Part shown: positions 1 to 8,121 of the stretch, piece by piece | Position numbering within the stretch: position 1 is the first letter of the stretch | How the letters are laid out: every line of letters starts with the position of its first letter | NCBI RefSeq assembly: GCF_005876955.1 | Contig: NZ_SSCL01000001.1 | Location: 450,151-514,150 of the forward strand | DNA: 64,000 nt | DNA from: Sinomonas gamaensis | GTDB taxonomy: Bacteria; Actinomycetota; Actinomycetes; Actinomycetales; Micrococcaceae | Direction of reading: 5' to 3' | Position numbers and translations under genes: made by a program | The notes under the pieces: generated by a model | Told to the model about the DNA's origin: nothing | Databases searched by the model: none | Seen by the model: the letters and a program-made list of their open reading frames with translations, nothing else

Positions 1-261
1 GACTCCGCCCCCAACAAGGTCAGCGGGCTCTTCTACGGCGGCGGACTCCAGCTGCTCGGCGTCCAGGCCCTCGCCGTCGCCGCCGTGCTCGTGTATTCCT
101 TCGCCCTCACGTGGGTGATCGCAGTCGTCGTCAAGCGCACCGTAGGCCTCCGGATCGACCCGGCCGGCGAGCTTCGCGGGATCGACCTTGCCGCCCACGC
201 GGAGGAGGCCTACCTGGTAGACGAAGAGCCCGTGGAACTGGGCGCCCCCACCCTCAGGTGA
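1..261 (+). CDS. amt: Ammonium transporter Amt, C-terminal part (cut by window edge)
   Basis: Only the last 86 codons are present. They read as the end of an Amt/MEP/Rh ammonium channel: a glycine-rich stretch (GLFYGGGLQLLG) leads into the final membrane helix, then a basic cytoplasmic tail with VGLRID and GIDLAAHAEEAYLV, the conserved C-terminal tail through which GlnB/GlnK-type proteins usually gate Amt trimers. The protein would move NH4+/NH3 across the cytoplasmic membrane. Its stop codon TGA overlaps the GTG of the next gene, so the two are probably cotranscribed. The family call is firm; the 5' part and any promoter lie outside the window. Confidence 0.9.
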   Translation, partial: DSAPNKVSGLFYGGGLQLLGVQALAVAAVLVYSFALTWVIAVVVKRTVGLRIDPAGELRGIDLAAHAEEAYLVDEEPVELGAPTLR

Positions 262-809
262 ACGGCGTGATCATCCGGTTCTCCACTCTCCATGCTGCGT
301 TCTGGCGCAATGGAGGAGGCGAAACCGTCGAGATAGCCTCCGAAACAGGAGGAGACCCGGATGGGGGCTGGAGATGGCGAATCAGTCTCGCAACGGTTGC
401 ACGCCCTGGGCCCTTTTCTGCCTTCCCTGGGATGCACCGTATTCTCACCGTGGTCGATGGCGCAGAACTCGATCTCAGGATCGGCAACAAGGCTCATAGG
501 GCACGTCGCCATGAGCCGCTGGCCTTCGACGGCGCCGCCCCAGCCGCTGCTTCGCTCCATGGCTCCGGTCCAGCCCGAGCGCTCAATGTGATCTTCGACC
601 CCGTAGCCGTTCGGGCACACGTTGAAGTCGGGCGGCTGGATGGGCGGACTTCGTTGGCGACCGAAGATGTTGCTGTCGCCCTGGGCGGCGACCTCAGCGT
701 CGGCGGCTTTGGGCTCGCGCCCTTCGACACTGTCCTGAGTGGTTCTCCGCCCCCTACCGTGCACGGTCGAGGCCTTCTGGCTCGGATCACTGTGGGACCT
801 CGAGTGTGA
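258..809 (+). CDS. HutD/Ves family cupin-like protein
   Basis: A 183-residue protein with the family signature in order: WRNGGGETVEIAS near residue 14, WRWRISLATV, GPFSAFPGMHRILTVVDG around 50-67, a proline/phenylalanine strand (PLAFDG), and ALNVIFD near 110. HutD/Ves proteins are small bicupins found with histidine-utilisation or nitrogen genes; their biochemical role is not settled. I chose the GTG at 258 because it overlaps the TGA of the ammonium transporter gene (GTGA), typical translational coupling; GTG 267 is an alternative. Pairing with an ammonium channel suggests a nitrogen-metabolism role, which is inference. No closely following gene shares the strand. Confidence 0.75.
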   Translation: MNGVIIRFSTLHAAFWRNGGGETVEIASETGGDPDGGWRWRISLATVARPGPFSAFPGMHRILTVVDGAELDLRIGNKAHRARRHEPLAFDGAAPAAASLHGSGPARALNVIFDPVAVRAHVEVGRLDGRTSLATEDVAVALGGDLSVGGFGLAPFDTVLSGSPPPTVHGRGLLARITVGPRV

Positions 810-1083
810 AGGACGACGGCGGTGGGCTGGCAGATTTGCTGGCTCACCGCCGGTCGTCCGGCGTTCCGTTGCGCGATTTTGCCTGGACCTCGTTGTAACA
901 GCACTCGTTGCCACTGAAATGGCGCGTCATTTCCAGCGCGCTCAACCGCCTCGCCCTTCAATTCCTATCGGTGGGAAGGCGGCATTTAGCCAAAGAACAA
1001 ATGTCAGGAAATTGCGCGGGTACCGGGGGCGCGTAGAAGGATTTTGCGACTCGCCCGGGTCTGCTCTCTGCTTCGGCTGCGGC

Positions 1084-2508
1084 TCAGCCGTTGATGATCT
1101 GGGGCTGGCCGAGGTGTTTCAGTCCTTCGGCGCCGAATTCGAGGCCGTAGCCGGACTGCTTGGCGCCGCCGAAGGGGACGCGGGGGTCGACGGCGCCGTG
1201 GGCGTTGATCCACACGGTGCCGGCCTCGATCCGGGCGGCGACCTCGCGGGCCTTCTCGGCATCGGCGGACCATACCGAGGCGCCGAGGCCGACCTCGAGG
1301 GCGTTGGCCATCTGAACGGCCTCGTCGACGGTGGAGTACTTGATGATCGGCAGGGCGGGGCCGAACTGCTCCTGGGCGACGAGGGGGTTCTCGTTGTCGA
1401 TGTCCGCGACGAGGGTGGTGGGGTAGAAGAACCCGGGCTGGGTCTCGTCGGGGTTGCCGCCCAGGAGGACGCGCGCGCCGGAGGCCTTGGCGGCCTCGAC
1501 CAAACCGGCGACGATCTCGTACTGCGCCTTGTTCTGCAGCGGGCCGAGCACGTTCTGCTCCTCCAGGCCCACTCCCATGGGCACCTGGGCGGCGTACTCG
1601 CTGAGGGCCTCGCACACCGACTCGTAGATGTCGGCGTGGACGTAGAGGCGCTTGAGGGCGGCGCAGGTCTGGCCGGTGTTGATGAACGCGCCCCAGAACA
1701 GGCCCTCGGCGATGGCCTGGGGGTCGGCGTCGGGCAGGACGATGCCGGCGTCGTTGCCGCCGAGCTCGAGGGTCAGGCGCTTCACCGTGTCGGCGGAGGA
1801 GCGGATGATGGCCTTGCCGGTCGCTGTGGAACCGGTGAACATGACCTTCCCGATCGCGGGGTGGGTGGTGATCGCGGCGCCGACCTCGCGATCGCCCGAG
1901 ACCACGGAGACCAAGCCCTCCGGCAGCGCACCGTTGATGACCCGCACCAGGGCCAGGACCGAGAGCGGGGTGTACTCGCTGGGCTTGACCACGACGGCGT
2001 TGCCCATCCGAAGGGCGGGGGCGATCTGCCAGACCGTGATCATCATCGGCCAGTTCCACGGGCCGATCGCCCCGACGAGGCCGATGGGCCGGTAGTGCAG
2101 GACCGCCCGGGTCTGGCCGTCGTCGACCAGCGTCTCAGGCTCCAGGGGCGTGGCGGCGGCCGCCCGCAGCCACGCCGCGCACGCTCCGACCTCGAAGCGC
2201 GCGTTCGGTCCGTTGAGCGGCTTGCCCTGCTCGCGGGAGAGGATCCGGGCGAGCTCCTCGGCGTCGGCCTCCACCGCCTCGGCCGCGGCGTTCAACGCGG
2301 CCGACCGGGCCTCGTGCCCCGCAGCGGCCCAGGCGGGCTGGGCGGCCTTCGCCGCGGCGACCGCGGCCTCGAGCTCCGCGAGCCCATGCACCGGGGCGAG
2401 CCCGACCAGCTCTCCCGTGGCCGGGTCCAGGATCTCGCGGCGTGGCTCGCCGGGGGCCGGGGCGATCGCGTCGAGCAGGGAATCTGTCTGCTGCAGGGTG
2501 GTGTCCAT
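1084..2508 (-). CDS. NAD(P)-dependent aldehyde dehydrogenase of the amine-oxidation locus
   Basis: A 474-residue ALDH-superfamily enzyme. Visible landmarks are GAIGPWNWPMMI (cofactor-domain entry), FTGSTATGK (nucleotide-binding turn), ELGGND (general-base Glu) and NTGQTCAALKR with the catalytic Cys. It would oxidise an aldehyde to the acid in the cytoplasm. The start at 2508 is set by GGAGGAC just upstream; a longer frame upstream lacks a ribosome site. It lies beside a TetR gene and near an FAD amine oxidase, so the natural substrate is probably the aldehyde made from an amine. A 34-bp imperfect palindrome 22 bp upstream of the start is the likely repressor site. A decayed second copy lies at 6861-7110. 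Confidence 0.88.
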   Translation of the reverse strand: MDTTLQQTDSLLDAIAPAPGEPRREILDPATGELVGLAPVHGLAELEAAVAAAKAAQPAWAAAGHEARSAALNAAAEAVEADAEELARILSREQGKPLNGPNARFEVGACAAWLRAAAATPLEPETLVDDGQTRAVLHYRPIGLVGAIGPWNWPMMITVWQIAPALRMGNAVVVKPSEYTPLSVLALVRVINGALPEGLVSVVSGDREVGAAITTHPAIGKVMFTGSTATGKAIIRSSADTVKRLTLELGGNDAGIVLPDADPQAIAEGLFWGAFINTGQTCAALKRLYVHADIYESVCEALSEYAAQVPMGVGLEEQNVLGPLQNKAQYEIVAGLVEAAKASGARVLLGGNPDETQPGFFYPTTLVADIDNENPLVAQEQFGPALPIIKYSTVDEAVQMANALEVGLGASVWSADAEKAREVAARIEAGTVWINAHGAVDPRVPFGGAKQSGYGLEFGAEGLKHLGQPQIING

Positions 2509-2529
2509 GAGTCCTCCGCCTTGAGAATC

Positions 2530-2563
2530 ACTAAGCGTTTGCATAACTATGCGAGCGCTTAGT
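2530..2563. promoter_or_regulatory. 34-bp imperfect palindrome, probable TetR operator
   Basis: Arms ACTAAGCG (2530-2537) and CGCTTAGT (2556-2563) are perfect, and the inner GCATA/TATGC also pair, so about 14 of 17 positions are symmetric. It sits between the TetR gene and the aldehyde dehydrogenase start. The same ACTAAGCG box recurs before the cupin/amine oxidase genes at 3219-3226. Assignment to the adjacent TetR is inference. Confidence 0.65.
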
Positions 2564-2602
2564 TGCGAAGTCAAGACCTTTTCGGGGCGCGCGACTGTCC
2601 CC

Positions 2603-3157
2603 TCAGCGGCGGTCGATCAGCTCGCCCAGCCGCACGACGGCGGCGAGGACCTCGTCCCGCTCTGCCACGGTGACTTGCTGCATGACGAGCCCGTCCAGTG
2701 CGGCGAAGACGGCTCGCGCCGCCGCCCTGTCGGGCTTGTGCCCATAGCGGACCAGGACGTTCTGGACCATGCCGATGTAGCTCTCGTACAGGTTCCCGGC
2801 GATCCGGCGCAGCTCCGGGCTCCGCCGTGAGGCGAGGATCATGTAGTACTGAAAGATCTGCAAGTTCGGCTCCTCGCCGACGACGCGCGTGAGCGTCTCT
2901 GCGAAGTCGTGGTCGAGGGCCGATGCGAGCGTGAGGTCCGCCAGCTGCTGGGTGCGCTGCACTGCCCAGACCGTCGCGGCCTCCAGCAGTGCCTCCTTGG
3001 ATCCGAAGTGGTGTGAGATGAGCGTGTTGTTCACCCCGGCACGCTGCGCGACCTTCCGGTAGCTCAGTCCGTCCAGGCCTTCCTCGGCCACGACGTCCAC
3101 TACGGCCCGGATGAGCGCCTCCCGGCCCGTGCCGTACCTGACCTCGCTGATCGTCAT
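2603..3157 (-). CDS. TetR-family transcriptional regulator of amine oxidation genes
   Basis: A 184-residue regulator. Residues about 8-55 form a TetR DNA-binding domain: ALIRAVVDVVAEEGLDGLSY followed by the recognition helix region KVAQRAGVNNTLISHHFGSK. The C-terminal half is helical and variable, as expected for the ligand pocket. I chose ATG 3157 because homology to the TetR fold begins there; the open frame upstream runs through AT-richer promoter sequence. The gene lies between the aldehyde dehydrogenase (same strand, downstream) and the divergent cupin-amine oxidase-permease operon. Both flanks carry ACTAAGCG boxes, so it most simply represses both units and its own gene. The ligand, probably an amine or aldehyde, is not visible. 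Confidence 0.85.
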   Translation of the reverse strand: MTISEVRYGTGREALIRAVVDVVAEEGLDGLSYRKVAQRAGVNNTLISHHFGSKEALLEAATVWAVQRTQQLADLTLASALDHDFAETLTRVVGEEPNLQIFQYYMILASRRSPELRRIAGNLYESYIGMVQNVLVRYGHKPDRAAARAVFAALDGLVMQQVTVAERDEVLAAVVRLGELIDRR

Positions 3158-3206
3158 GGACAAAATCCTAGCGGGAAACTCAAAGAAAACTCTGCACCCG
3201 CAGAGC

Positions 3207-3241
3207 TTGACACTGCGAACTAAGCGATCGCAGAGTAGTTT
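3207..3241 (+). promoter_or_regulatory. Promoter and operator region for the cupin-amine oxidase-permease operon
   Basis: TTGACA at 3207-3212 is a consensus -35. Overlapping it downstream are an inverted repeat CTGCGA (3213-3218) / TCGCAG (3228-3233) and the box ACTAAGCG (3219-3226), which is identical to the arm of the palindrome at 2530. A good -10 hexamer is not obvious; GAGTAG or TAGTTT are weak candidates. A repressor bound here would cover the promoter. Confidence 0.55.
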
Positions 3242-3307
3242 CCACGTGATGCACGCCACCCGGCGCCCAACGCCCACCCCAAGTCATCCCCTCCCAAAGG
3301 AGCGACC

Positions 3308-3643
3308 ATGAGCGCACCCATCTTCCACGCCAGTACTGACCGAGAGCTTGCCGCGCCGTTCGCCGTCGGGCAGGTCCAGTGGCTCCGCAGGCCCGGCGAC
3401 GGCGACCGCCCCGCCCTCTCCGGCGGCATCTGGACCGTCACCCCCGAAGAGGCCCCCGAGACGTTCGACCTCGCCTTCGAGGAGGACGAGACGCTGTACA
3501 TCGTCGAAGGCCACCTCCGCATCGAGGTCATCGGCGGGGAGACCTTCGACCTCACCGACGGCAGCATGGCCTCGTTCAACAAGGGCGCCAAGACCCGCTG
3601 GACCGTGGTCAAGCCGACCACCGAGTTCTTCGTCTACAGCTGA
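3308..3643 (+). CDS. Small cupin-domain protein (EutQ/ureidoglycine aminohydrolase-like fold)
   Basis: A 111-residue single-domain cupin. GGIWTVTPEE leads into the beta-barrel; FEEDETLYIVEGHLRIEV holds the acidic positions of cupin motif 1, and LTDGSMASFNKGAKTRW corresponds to motif 2, where the second His is replaced, as often seen in this subfamily. A strong AAAGGAG precedes the ATG. It is the first gene of the operon with the FAD amine oxidase, 15 bp upstream of it. Such cupins commonly accompany amine oxidases and may bind or process an intermediate, but no reaction can be assigned from sequence. Confidence 0.72.
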   Translation: MSAPIFHASTDRELAAPFAVGQVQWLRRPGDGDRPALSGGIWTVTPEEAPETFDLAFEEDETLYIVEGHLRIEVIGGETFDLTDGSMASFNKGAKTRWTVVKPTTEFFVYS

Positions 3644-3658
3644 GAGGTTCGAATCACC

Positions 3659-4960
3659 GTGCAGAACACCTCTGACGTCCTCGTCATCGGCGCAGGCTTC
3701 GCCGGCCTCGTCGCCGCGCGGGAGCTGAGCCGGAAGGGCCTGAGCGTGCGGATCCTCGAAGCCCGCGACCGGATCGCCGGACGTACCTGGCTCGCGCCGC
3801 GGATGGGTCGCAGCCTCGAACTCGGGGGGACTTGGGTCCACTGGAGCCAGCCCCACGTGTGGGCCGAGCTTACGCGGTACGGCATCGGCGTCGTCACTGC
3901 GCCTGAGGTCGAGAAGGCCTACTGGCACGCGGACGGCCAGCTCCAGGAGGGCTCGCCCGAGGAGCTGATGATGATCCTCGATGGCCCCAACCGCGACTTC
4001 CTGGCGCCGTCGCGGCAGCTCGTCCCGCTCCCGTACGAGCCGCTGAGCAACCCGGCGATCAAGGAAGCGGACCAGCTGACCGTGGCCGGGAAGATCGACG
4101 AGCTCGAACTCGACCCGGTCTCGGACGATGTCATGCGCAGCTTCTGGGCCCTGAACTTCAACGGCCGCATCGACGACGCCGCCTACACCCAGGCGCTGCG
4201 GTGGTCAGCTGCGGCGTTCCACGAGTGGCCGGTCATGTTCGAGACCTGCGCGACCTACAAGATCCAGGGCGGCACGAGGGCCCTGGCCCAGGCCATCCTC
4301 GACGACTCCGGCGCGGCCCTGACCCTGAACACCCCCGTCGCCCAGGTGCGCCATAACGACGAGGGAATCATCGCCGCCGGCCGCGACGGCACCGAATACG
4401 CCGCCAGGGCCATGGTGGTCACCCTGCCCCTGCACGTGCTGGACACGGTCCGGTTCGAGCCCGAGCTCTCGGCGGGCAAGCGCGAGGCCGCCGCACGAGG
4501 GCAGCTCGGCCTCGGCGCCAAGCTCTGGATCAAGGTCAAGGGTCGCCACGAGCGCTTCATCGCGATGGGACCACAGGGATGGCCGCTGAACTTCGTCCAG
4601 GCCGAATACCTCGACGCCGAGAGCACCACACTCGTCGCATTCGGCCCGGACGCGGCAGCGGTCGACGTCGAGGACGCCGCCGCGGCCCAGGAGATCCTGC
4701 GCCGCTGGATCCCGGACATCGAAGTCCTGGACGTCTTCGGCCACGACTGGGTCCATGACGAATACGCCCGCCAGACCTGGCCCATGCACCGCACCGGCTA
4801 CCTCTCCGAGTCCCTCCCCGAGCTCCAGCGCCCCGAAGGCCGGATCCACCTCGCCGGCTCCGACTACGCCAACGGCTGGGGCGGGTTCATCGACGGCGCC
4901 ATCGAAAGCGGCCACACCGCCGCCCGCAGCATCGCAGAGCAACTCCACATCCGGCATTGA
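3659..4960 (+). CDS. FAD-dependent amine oxidase (monoamine/putrescine oxidase type)
   Basis: A 433-residue flavoprotein. The N-terminus is a Rossmann motif (VIGAGFAGLVAARELSRKG) followed by LEARDRIAGRTW, the second FAD-contact motif. The C-terminus has GRIHLAGSDYANGWGGFIDG, the family's flavin-binding end motif with paired aromatic residues near the flavin. It should convert a primary amine to an aldehyde plus NH3 and H2O2 in the cytoplasm. The start is GTG 3659 with GAGAGG 11 bases upstream. It lies between a cupin gene and an amino-acid/amine permease gene, and an aldehyde dehydrogenase lies nearby, giving a complete uptake-oxidation route. Whether the substrate is an aromatic amine or a diamine is not decidable here. 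Confidence 0.87.
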   Translation: MQNTSDVLVIGAGFAGLVAARELSRKGLSVRILEARDRIAGRTWLAPRMGRSLELGGTWVHWSQPHVWAELTRYGIGVVTAPEVEKAYWHADGQLQEGSPEELMMILDGPNRDFLAPSRQLVPLPYEPLSNPAIKEADQLTVAGKIDELELDPVSDDVMRSFWALNFNGRIDDAAYTQALRWSAAAFHEWPVMFETCATYKIQGGTRALAQAILDDSGAALTLNTPVAQVRHNDEGIIAAGRDGTEYAARAMVVTLPLHVLDTVRFEPELSAGKREAAARGQLGLGAKLWIKVKGRHERFIAMGPQGWPLNFVQAEYLDAESTTLVAFGPDAAAVDVEDAAAAQEILRRWIPDIEVLDVFGHDWVHDEYARQTWPMHRTGYLSESLPELQRPEGRIHLAGSDYANGWGGFIDGAIESGHTAARSIAEQLHIRH

Positions 4961-4988
4961 CACCCGCCATACTCAAGGGAGGACCACC

Positions 4989-6470
4989 ATGAACAGCATT
5001 GAAGCAAGGGTTGGCGACCGCGACGACCCGGCATCGTCCCAGACCACAGCCCGCACCACCCACTCCACGTCCCTGCGAGCCGGGACTGTCGGCGTCCTCG
5101 GCATCGTCTTCTTCGTCTTCTCCACCCAGGCCCCGCTGACCGGCATCGCCGGCGCGAGCGCCCTCGCCGTCGGCCTCGGCAACGGCGCGGGCGCACCGGG
5201 AGCCTATCTCGTCGTCGGCCTCGTCATCATGCTCTTCGCCGTCGGATTCGTCGCGATGAGCCGCAGCGTCGACACCCACGGCGGGTTCTACGCCTACGTC
5301 AAGGCCGCCTTCGGGCGCCGGCTCGGCGGCGCCGCCGCGTGGCTGGCCATCCTCACCTACGTCTCGGTTCAGGCCGGCATGTACGGGCTGTACGGAGCCT
5401 CGTTCTCCGGTCTGCTCGGCACAATGGGAATCAGCGTCCCGTGGTGGATTCCCACTCTCGCGACAGTGGCCTTCGTCCACTTCATGGGCACCCGCAACAT
5501 CGAACTTGGCGCGAAGGTCCTCGCCGTCCTCGTCGGCCTCGAGACATCCGTGCTCCTCGCCTTCGCCCTCAAGGTCGTCTTCACAGGCGGCGGTCCCGAA
5601 GGGCTCAACATTGCCGCAAGCTTCAGCCCCTCCGCCGTCATAACCGGCGCTCCGGGCGTGGCCATCATGTTCGCCATCGCCTCGATGTTCGGCTTCGAGT
5701 CCACCGCGATCTACTCTCAGGAGGCCAAGGACCCCAAGCGCACCGTCGCCCGCGCCACCTACCTCTCTGTCTGCCTCATCGCCGGGTTCTTCGCCTTCGT
5801 CTCCTGGACCATCGTCAGCTTCTACGGGGCGAGCAAGGTCGGCGACGCGGCAGGGTCTGCCATTCAGTCCGGGGACACGACCTCGTTCGTCTTCGGCGCC
5901 CTCGTGGAGACCCTCGGGCCCTGGGCCGGGGTCACCGCCCAGGTGCTGCTGCTGACCTCGCTGCTCGCAGGCGTCATGGCCCTGCACAACAGCGTGAACC
6001 GCTACTTCCACTCCCTCGCCCTGCACCGCTCCCTCCCTGCAGTGCTCGCCCGGACCAACCGGCATCTAGCCCCATCCCGGGCCGCGATCGCGCAGACGGC
6101 CCTGACTGTGGTGCTCATCGTGCCGTTCGCGATCTTCGGACTCGACCCGGTCCTGACCCTCTTCTCCTGGTTCTCGGGCCTCTCCGTCGCGTCACTCCTG
6201 GTCGTCTATGTGCTCACCTCGGTCGCCGTCGTCGTCTTCTTCCGCCGCAACCGCAGCGACGGGAGCATCTGGAAAACCCTCGTCTCGCCCGCCGTCTCCA
6301 CAGTGCTCCTGATCGGACTGCTCAGCCAGGTCGTGGCCAACTTCAACCAGCTCATCGGCGGCGACGAGACCACCGCAATCGTCCTCCTCGCCGTCGTGCC
6401 GGTCTTCTTCATCCTCGGCATCATTTTCGAACGCAAGAAGGTCAGAGAGGAACTCACGCCGAGGCTCTAG
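4989..6470 (+). CDS. APC-superfamily amino acid/amine permease
   Basis: A 493-residue membrane protein with about 12 hydrophobic segments. The family's opening motif is seen in LGIVFFVFSTQAPLTGIAGAS, and SVDTHGGFYAYVKAAFGRRLGG is the conserved loop after helix 2. FGFESTAIYSQEAKDPKRTVARATY is the APC signature between helices 5 and 6. AGGGAGG precedes ATG 4989, 28 bp after the amine oxidase stop. Its place as the last gene of the cupin-oxidase operon makes it the probable importer of the amine. A longer frame begins inside the oxidase gene, but it has no ribosome site. Confidence 0.87.
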   Translation: MNSIEARVGDRDDPASSQTTARTTHSTSLRAGTVGVLGIVFFVFSTQAPLTGIAGASALAVGLGNGAGAPGAYLVVGLVIMLFAVGFVAMSRSVDTHGGFYAYVKAAFGRRLGGAAAWLAILTYVSVQAGMYGLYGASFSGLLGTMGISVPWWIPTLATVAFVHFMGTRNIELGAKVLAVLVGLETSVLLAFALKVVFTGGGPEGLNIAASFSPSAVITGAPGVAIMFAIASMFGFESTAIYSQEAKDPKRTVARATYLSVCLIAGFFAFVSWTIVSFYGASKVGDAAGSAIQSGDTTSFVFGALVETLGPWAGVTAQVLLLTSLLAGVMALHNSVNRYFHSLALHRSLPAVLARTNRHLAPSRAAIAQTALTVVLIVPFAIFGLDPVLTLFSWFSGLSVASLLVVYVLTSVAVVVFFRRNRSDGSIWKTLVSPAVSTVLLIGLLSQVVANFNQLIGGDETTAIVLLAVVPVFFILGIIFERKKVREELTPRL

Positions 6471-6486
6471 GAGCCGGACATGACCG

Positions 6487-6690
6487 GTGGGGCAGGGGAG
6501 AAGCTCCTCACGCCGCGCCTTCCCCCGTGGACTCCACGCAGGGGAGACCAGATCGAGATCCGACGCGCCGGCAGGCCGGTGCAAGGCCGAGGAGGTTGAA
6601 GCCGTCATGCCGGACGGCTCCGGCTTCTGGATCAAGCTGGTCGGCATCCACCAGCGACGCTACGTGCGTGTCGACGACCCCGCCTACTAG
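6487..6690 (+). other. Short open frame, possible gene remnant
   Basis: The last 27 codons (from ATG 6607) read MPDGSGFWIKLVGIHQRR and end in VDDPAY, then TAG, then ATC TGG GCG TGA in the same frame. The composition looks protein-like, whereas the preceding part does not, and the TAG could be a nonsense change in a slightly longer small protein. I do not recognise the family. It sits at the edge of the decayed zone after the permease gene. Confidence 0.25.
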
Positions 6691-6860
6691 ATCTGGGCGT
6701 GAGCGGCCGGACCAAAGGGCGGCACCGAACCCAGGCGATTCATCCTTCGCTTGCCGAGCTTCCCGGCCGTTGGCAGATCGCCGCTACAGAAAACGGCTGG
6801 TTCCCCGGGTTCGTTCATTCTCAGCACACGAACGCGGGGAACATCGCTCTGTCTGTGGGC

Positions 6861-7110
6861 GGCTCAGCTGTTGATGATCTGGGGCTGCCGAGGTGATTCA
6901 GCCCCTCGGTGCCGGATTCGAGGCCGTAGCGGACTGCTTGGGCTCCGCCGAAGGGGATGCGGGGGTAGAACGCTCAGCGGCGTGTACTCGCTGGGCTTGA
7001 CCATGACGGCGTTGCCCATCCGCAGGGCAGGGCCCAGTTGTCAGACGGTGATCATCATGGGCCAGTTCCACGGACAGATCGCCCCGACCACGCCTAGAGG
7101 GCAGTGGTGC
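6861..7110 (-). pseudogene. Collapsed second copy of the amine-locus aldehyde dehydrogenase
   Basis: Two blocks match the intact aldehyde dehydrogenase gene on the same strand. 6861-6969 matches its 3' end (1081-1190), and about 6975-7106 matches the part around 1960-2095, including the codons for GAIGPWNWPMMI (here GAICPWNWPMMITV). Some 770 bp between the two blocks is missing, and single-base indels break the frame. The remnant lies just after the permease gene, so the whole amine locus is bracketed by an intact and a dead copy. It has no start, no catalytic Cys and no continuous frame. Confidence 0.8.
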
Positions 7111-7350
7111 CGCTGGGCGTGCTCGACGGAGCGGTCCCGCCGTGCCCGTGGTTGCCGCCGCCCTGACCGAAGCCGGAATCGGCGTCGACCGAGGTGTAGT
7201 CGGCGCTCACCTCGTGCAGAGGCGTGGTGCGTCCTGAGGTCTTCGCGAACGATCGTTTCTCGACGCTCTGTCTTCCGCCTTGATCGGTGGCAGGACACGT
7301 CCCAAGGCTCCGGATCTTGGCCGCATCGAGAGCCCTACCGTCAGGAAAGG

Positions 7351-7376
7351 GAAAGCCCCTCGCGAGAGGGGCTTTC
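7351..7376. terminator. Strong hairpin with GNRA-type loop, probable terminator
   Basis: GAAAGCCCCTC (7351-7361) pairs perfectly with GAGGGGCTTTC (7366-7376) around a GCGA tetraloop. The A and T tails at the ends of the arms make it usable in either direction. No intact gene ends immediately beside it, so it may be the surviving terminator of a gene lost from this decayed stretch. Confidence 0.6.
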
Positions 7377-7815
7377 GACGGATTGGACACTTGGTGCTTG
7401 GTGTCGGTCGTTTCTGACGTGCTCCTCCTCTCCCGGCCAGGCAAGGCCGACAACGGTTTTGGCAGTAAAGGATGCTAATAAACACGCAGACTCCTGTCCA
7501 GACCAGTAGTCCCTCTGGTGCGGCCCTCAGTCCTTGGCCGGAGCACGGGGCGGCGAAGAGATCTTCTGCACGGCTCGCGCGCCGCCAGCCACAGCTGGTC
7601 ATGTCAACCAGAACGAGGGCCAGGATGGCAGCTGGACCCAGAACCACTGGCGGCTCCGTGTCCGTGACTTGGATGTTGCCGCTGTCGTACGTTCAAAGGG
7701 CATTTCATCGTGCGGGGTATCCGCACCTCGGGCTGGGCCGAGCCCTCCGGGAATGCTGAAGGGAACGCCTTGCACGGTGGACGGGCGGCACGGGGGTCTG
7801 GCCCAGGTCGACGCC
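7377..7815. other. Stretch without a recognisable gene
   Basis: Open frames exist on both strands, but none has a convincing start, ribosome site or recognisable domain. A short stretch near 7600-7690 reads SWTQNHWRLRVRDLDVAAVV in one plus-strand frame and might be a protein scrap; I cannot place it. The region lies between two gene fragments and is probably decayed sequence. Confidence 0.4.
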
Positions 7816-8118
7816 TCAGGCGGGCTCGGCGTGGGGCATCTCGCGGGCGATGGCGTCGAGGCCCTCGCGGTAGCTGGTCACGTGGAAGTCTGGGAACAGG
7901 GCCGTGAACTTGGTGGAGTCAAAGACGTTGTCGTGGCGGTACCGGGGCAGCAGCTCGCGGATCTCGCGGGCCGGCGCAGAGAGGATTCCCGCCGCGCGCA
8001 GTGCGCACTCGGGCACTGCCCGATAGCTCGGCTCGCGGCCGAAGGCGGCTGCGGCGATGCCGACGAACTCGCGGTAGGTGGGCCTGTGCTCGTCGACGGG
8101 GAGGTGCCAACGGGTCCG
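7816..8118 (-). pseudogene. C-terminal fragment of an NAD-dependent epimerase/dehydratase-type protein
   Basis: The minus strand encodes about 100 residues ending ...GLDAIAREMPHAEPA. They include LPVDEHRPTYREFVGIAA, LLPRYRHDNVFDSTKF and FPDFHVTSYREGLDAI, the usual tail of extended short-chain dehydrogenases. The N-terminal Rossmann domain is absent: similarity stops near 8118, where the 3' end of the GlxA-type gene begins four bases away. It has no start codon of its own, so it is a 5'-truncated remnant. Confidence 0.65.
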
Positions 8119-8121
8119 GAG

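Noticed and set aside
739-2562. Plus-strand open frame of about 607 codons
   Set aside because: It is antisense to the aldehyde dehydrogenase gene, is rich in Gly, Val, Asp and Leu, and has no domain. It is a typical shadow in high-GC DNA.
3379-3728. Overlapping Arg/Pro/Ser-rich frames inside the cupin gene
   Set aside because: They are out-of-frame shadows of the cupin gene, which has a strong ribosome site and a recognisable fold.
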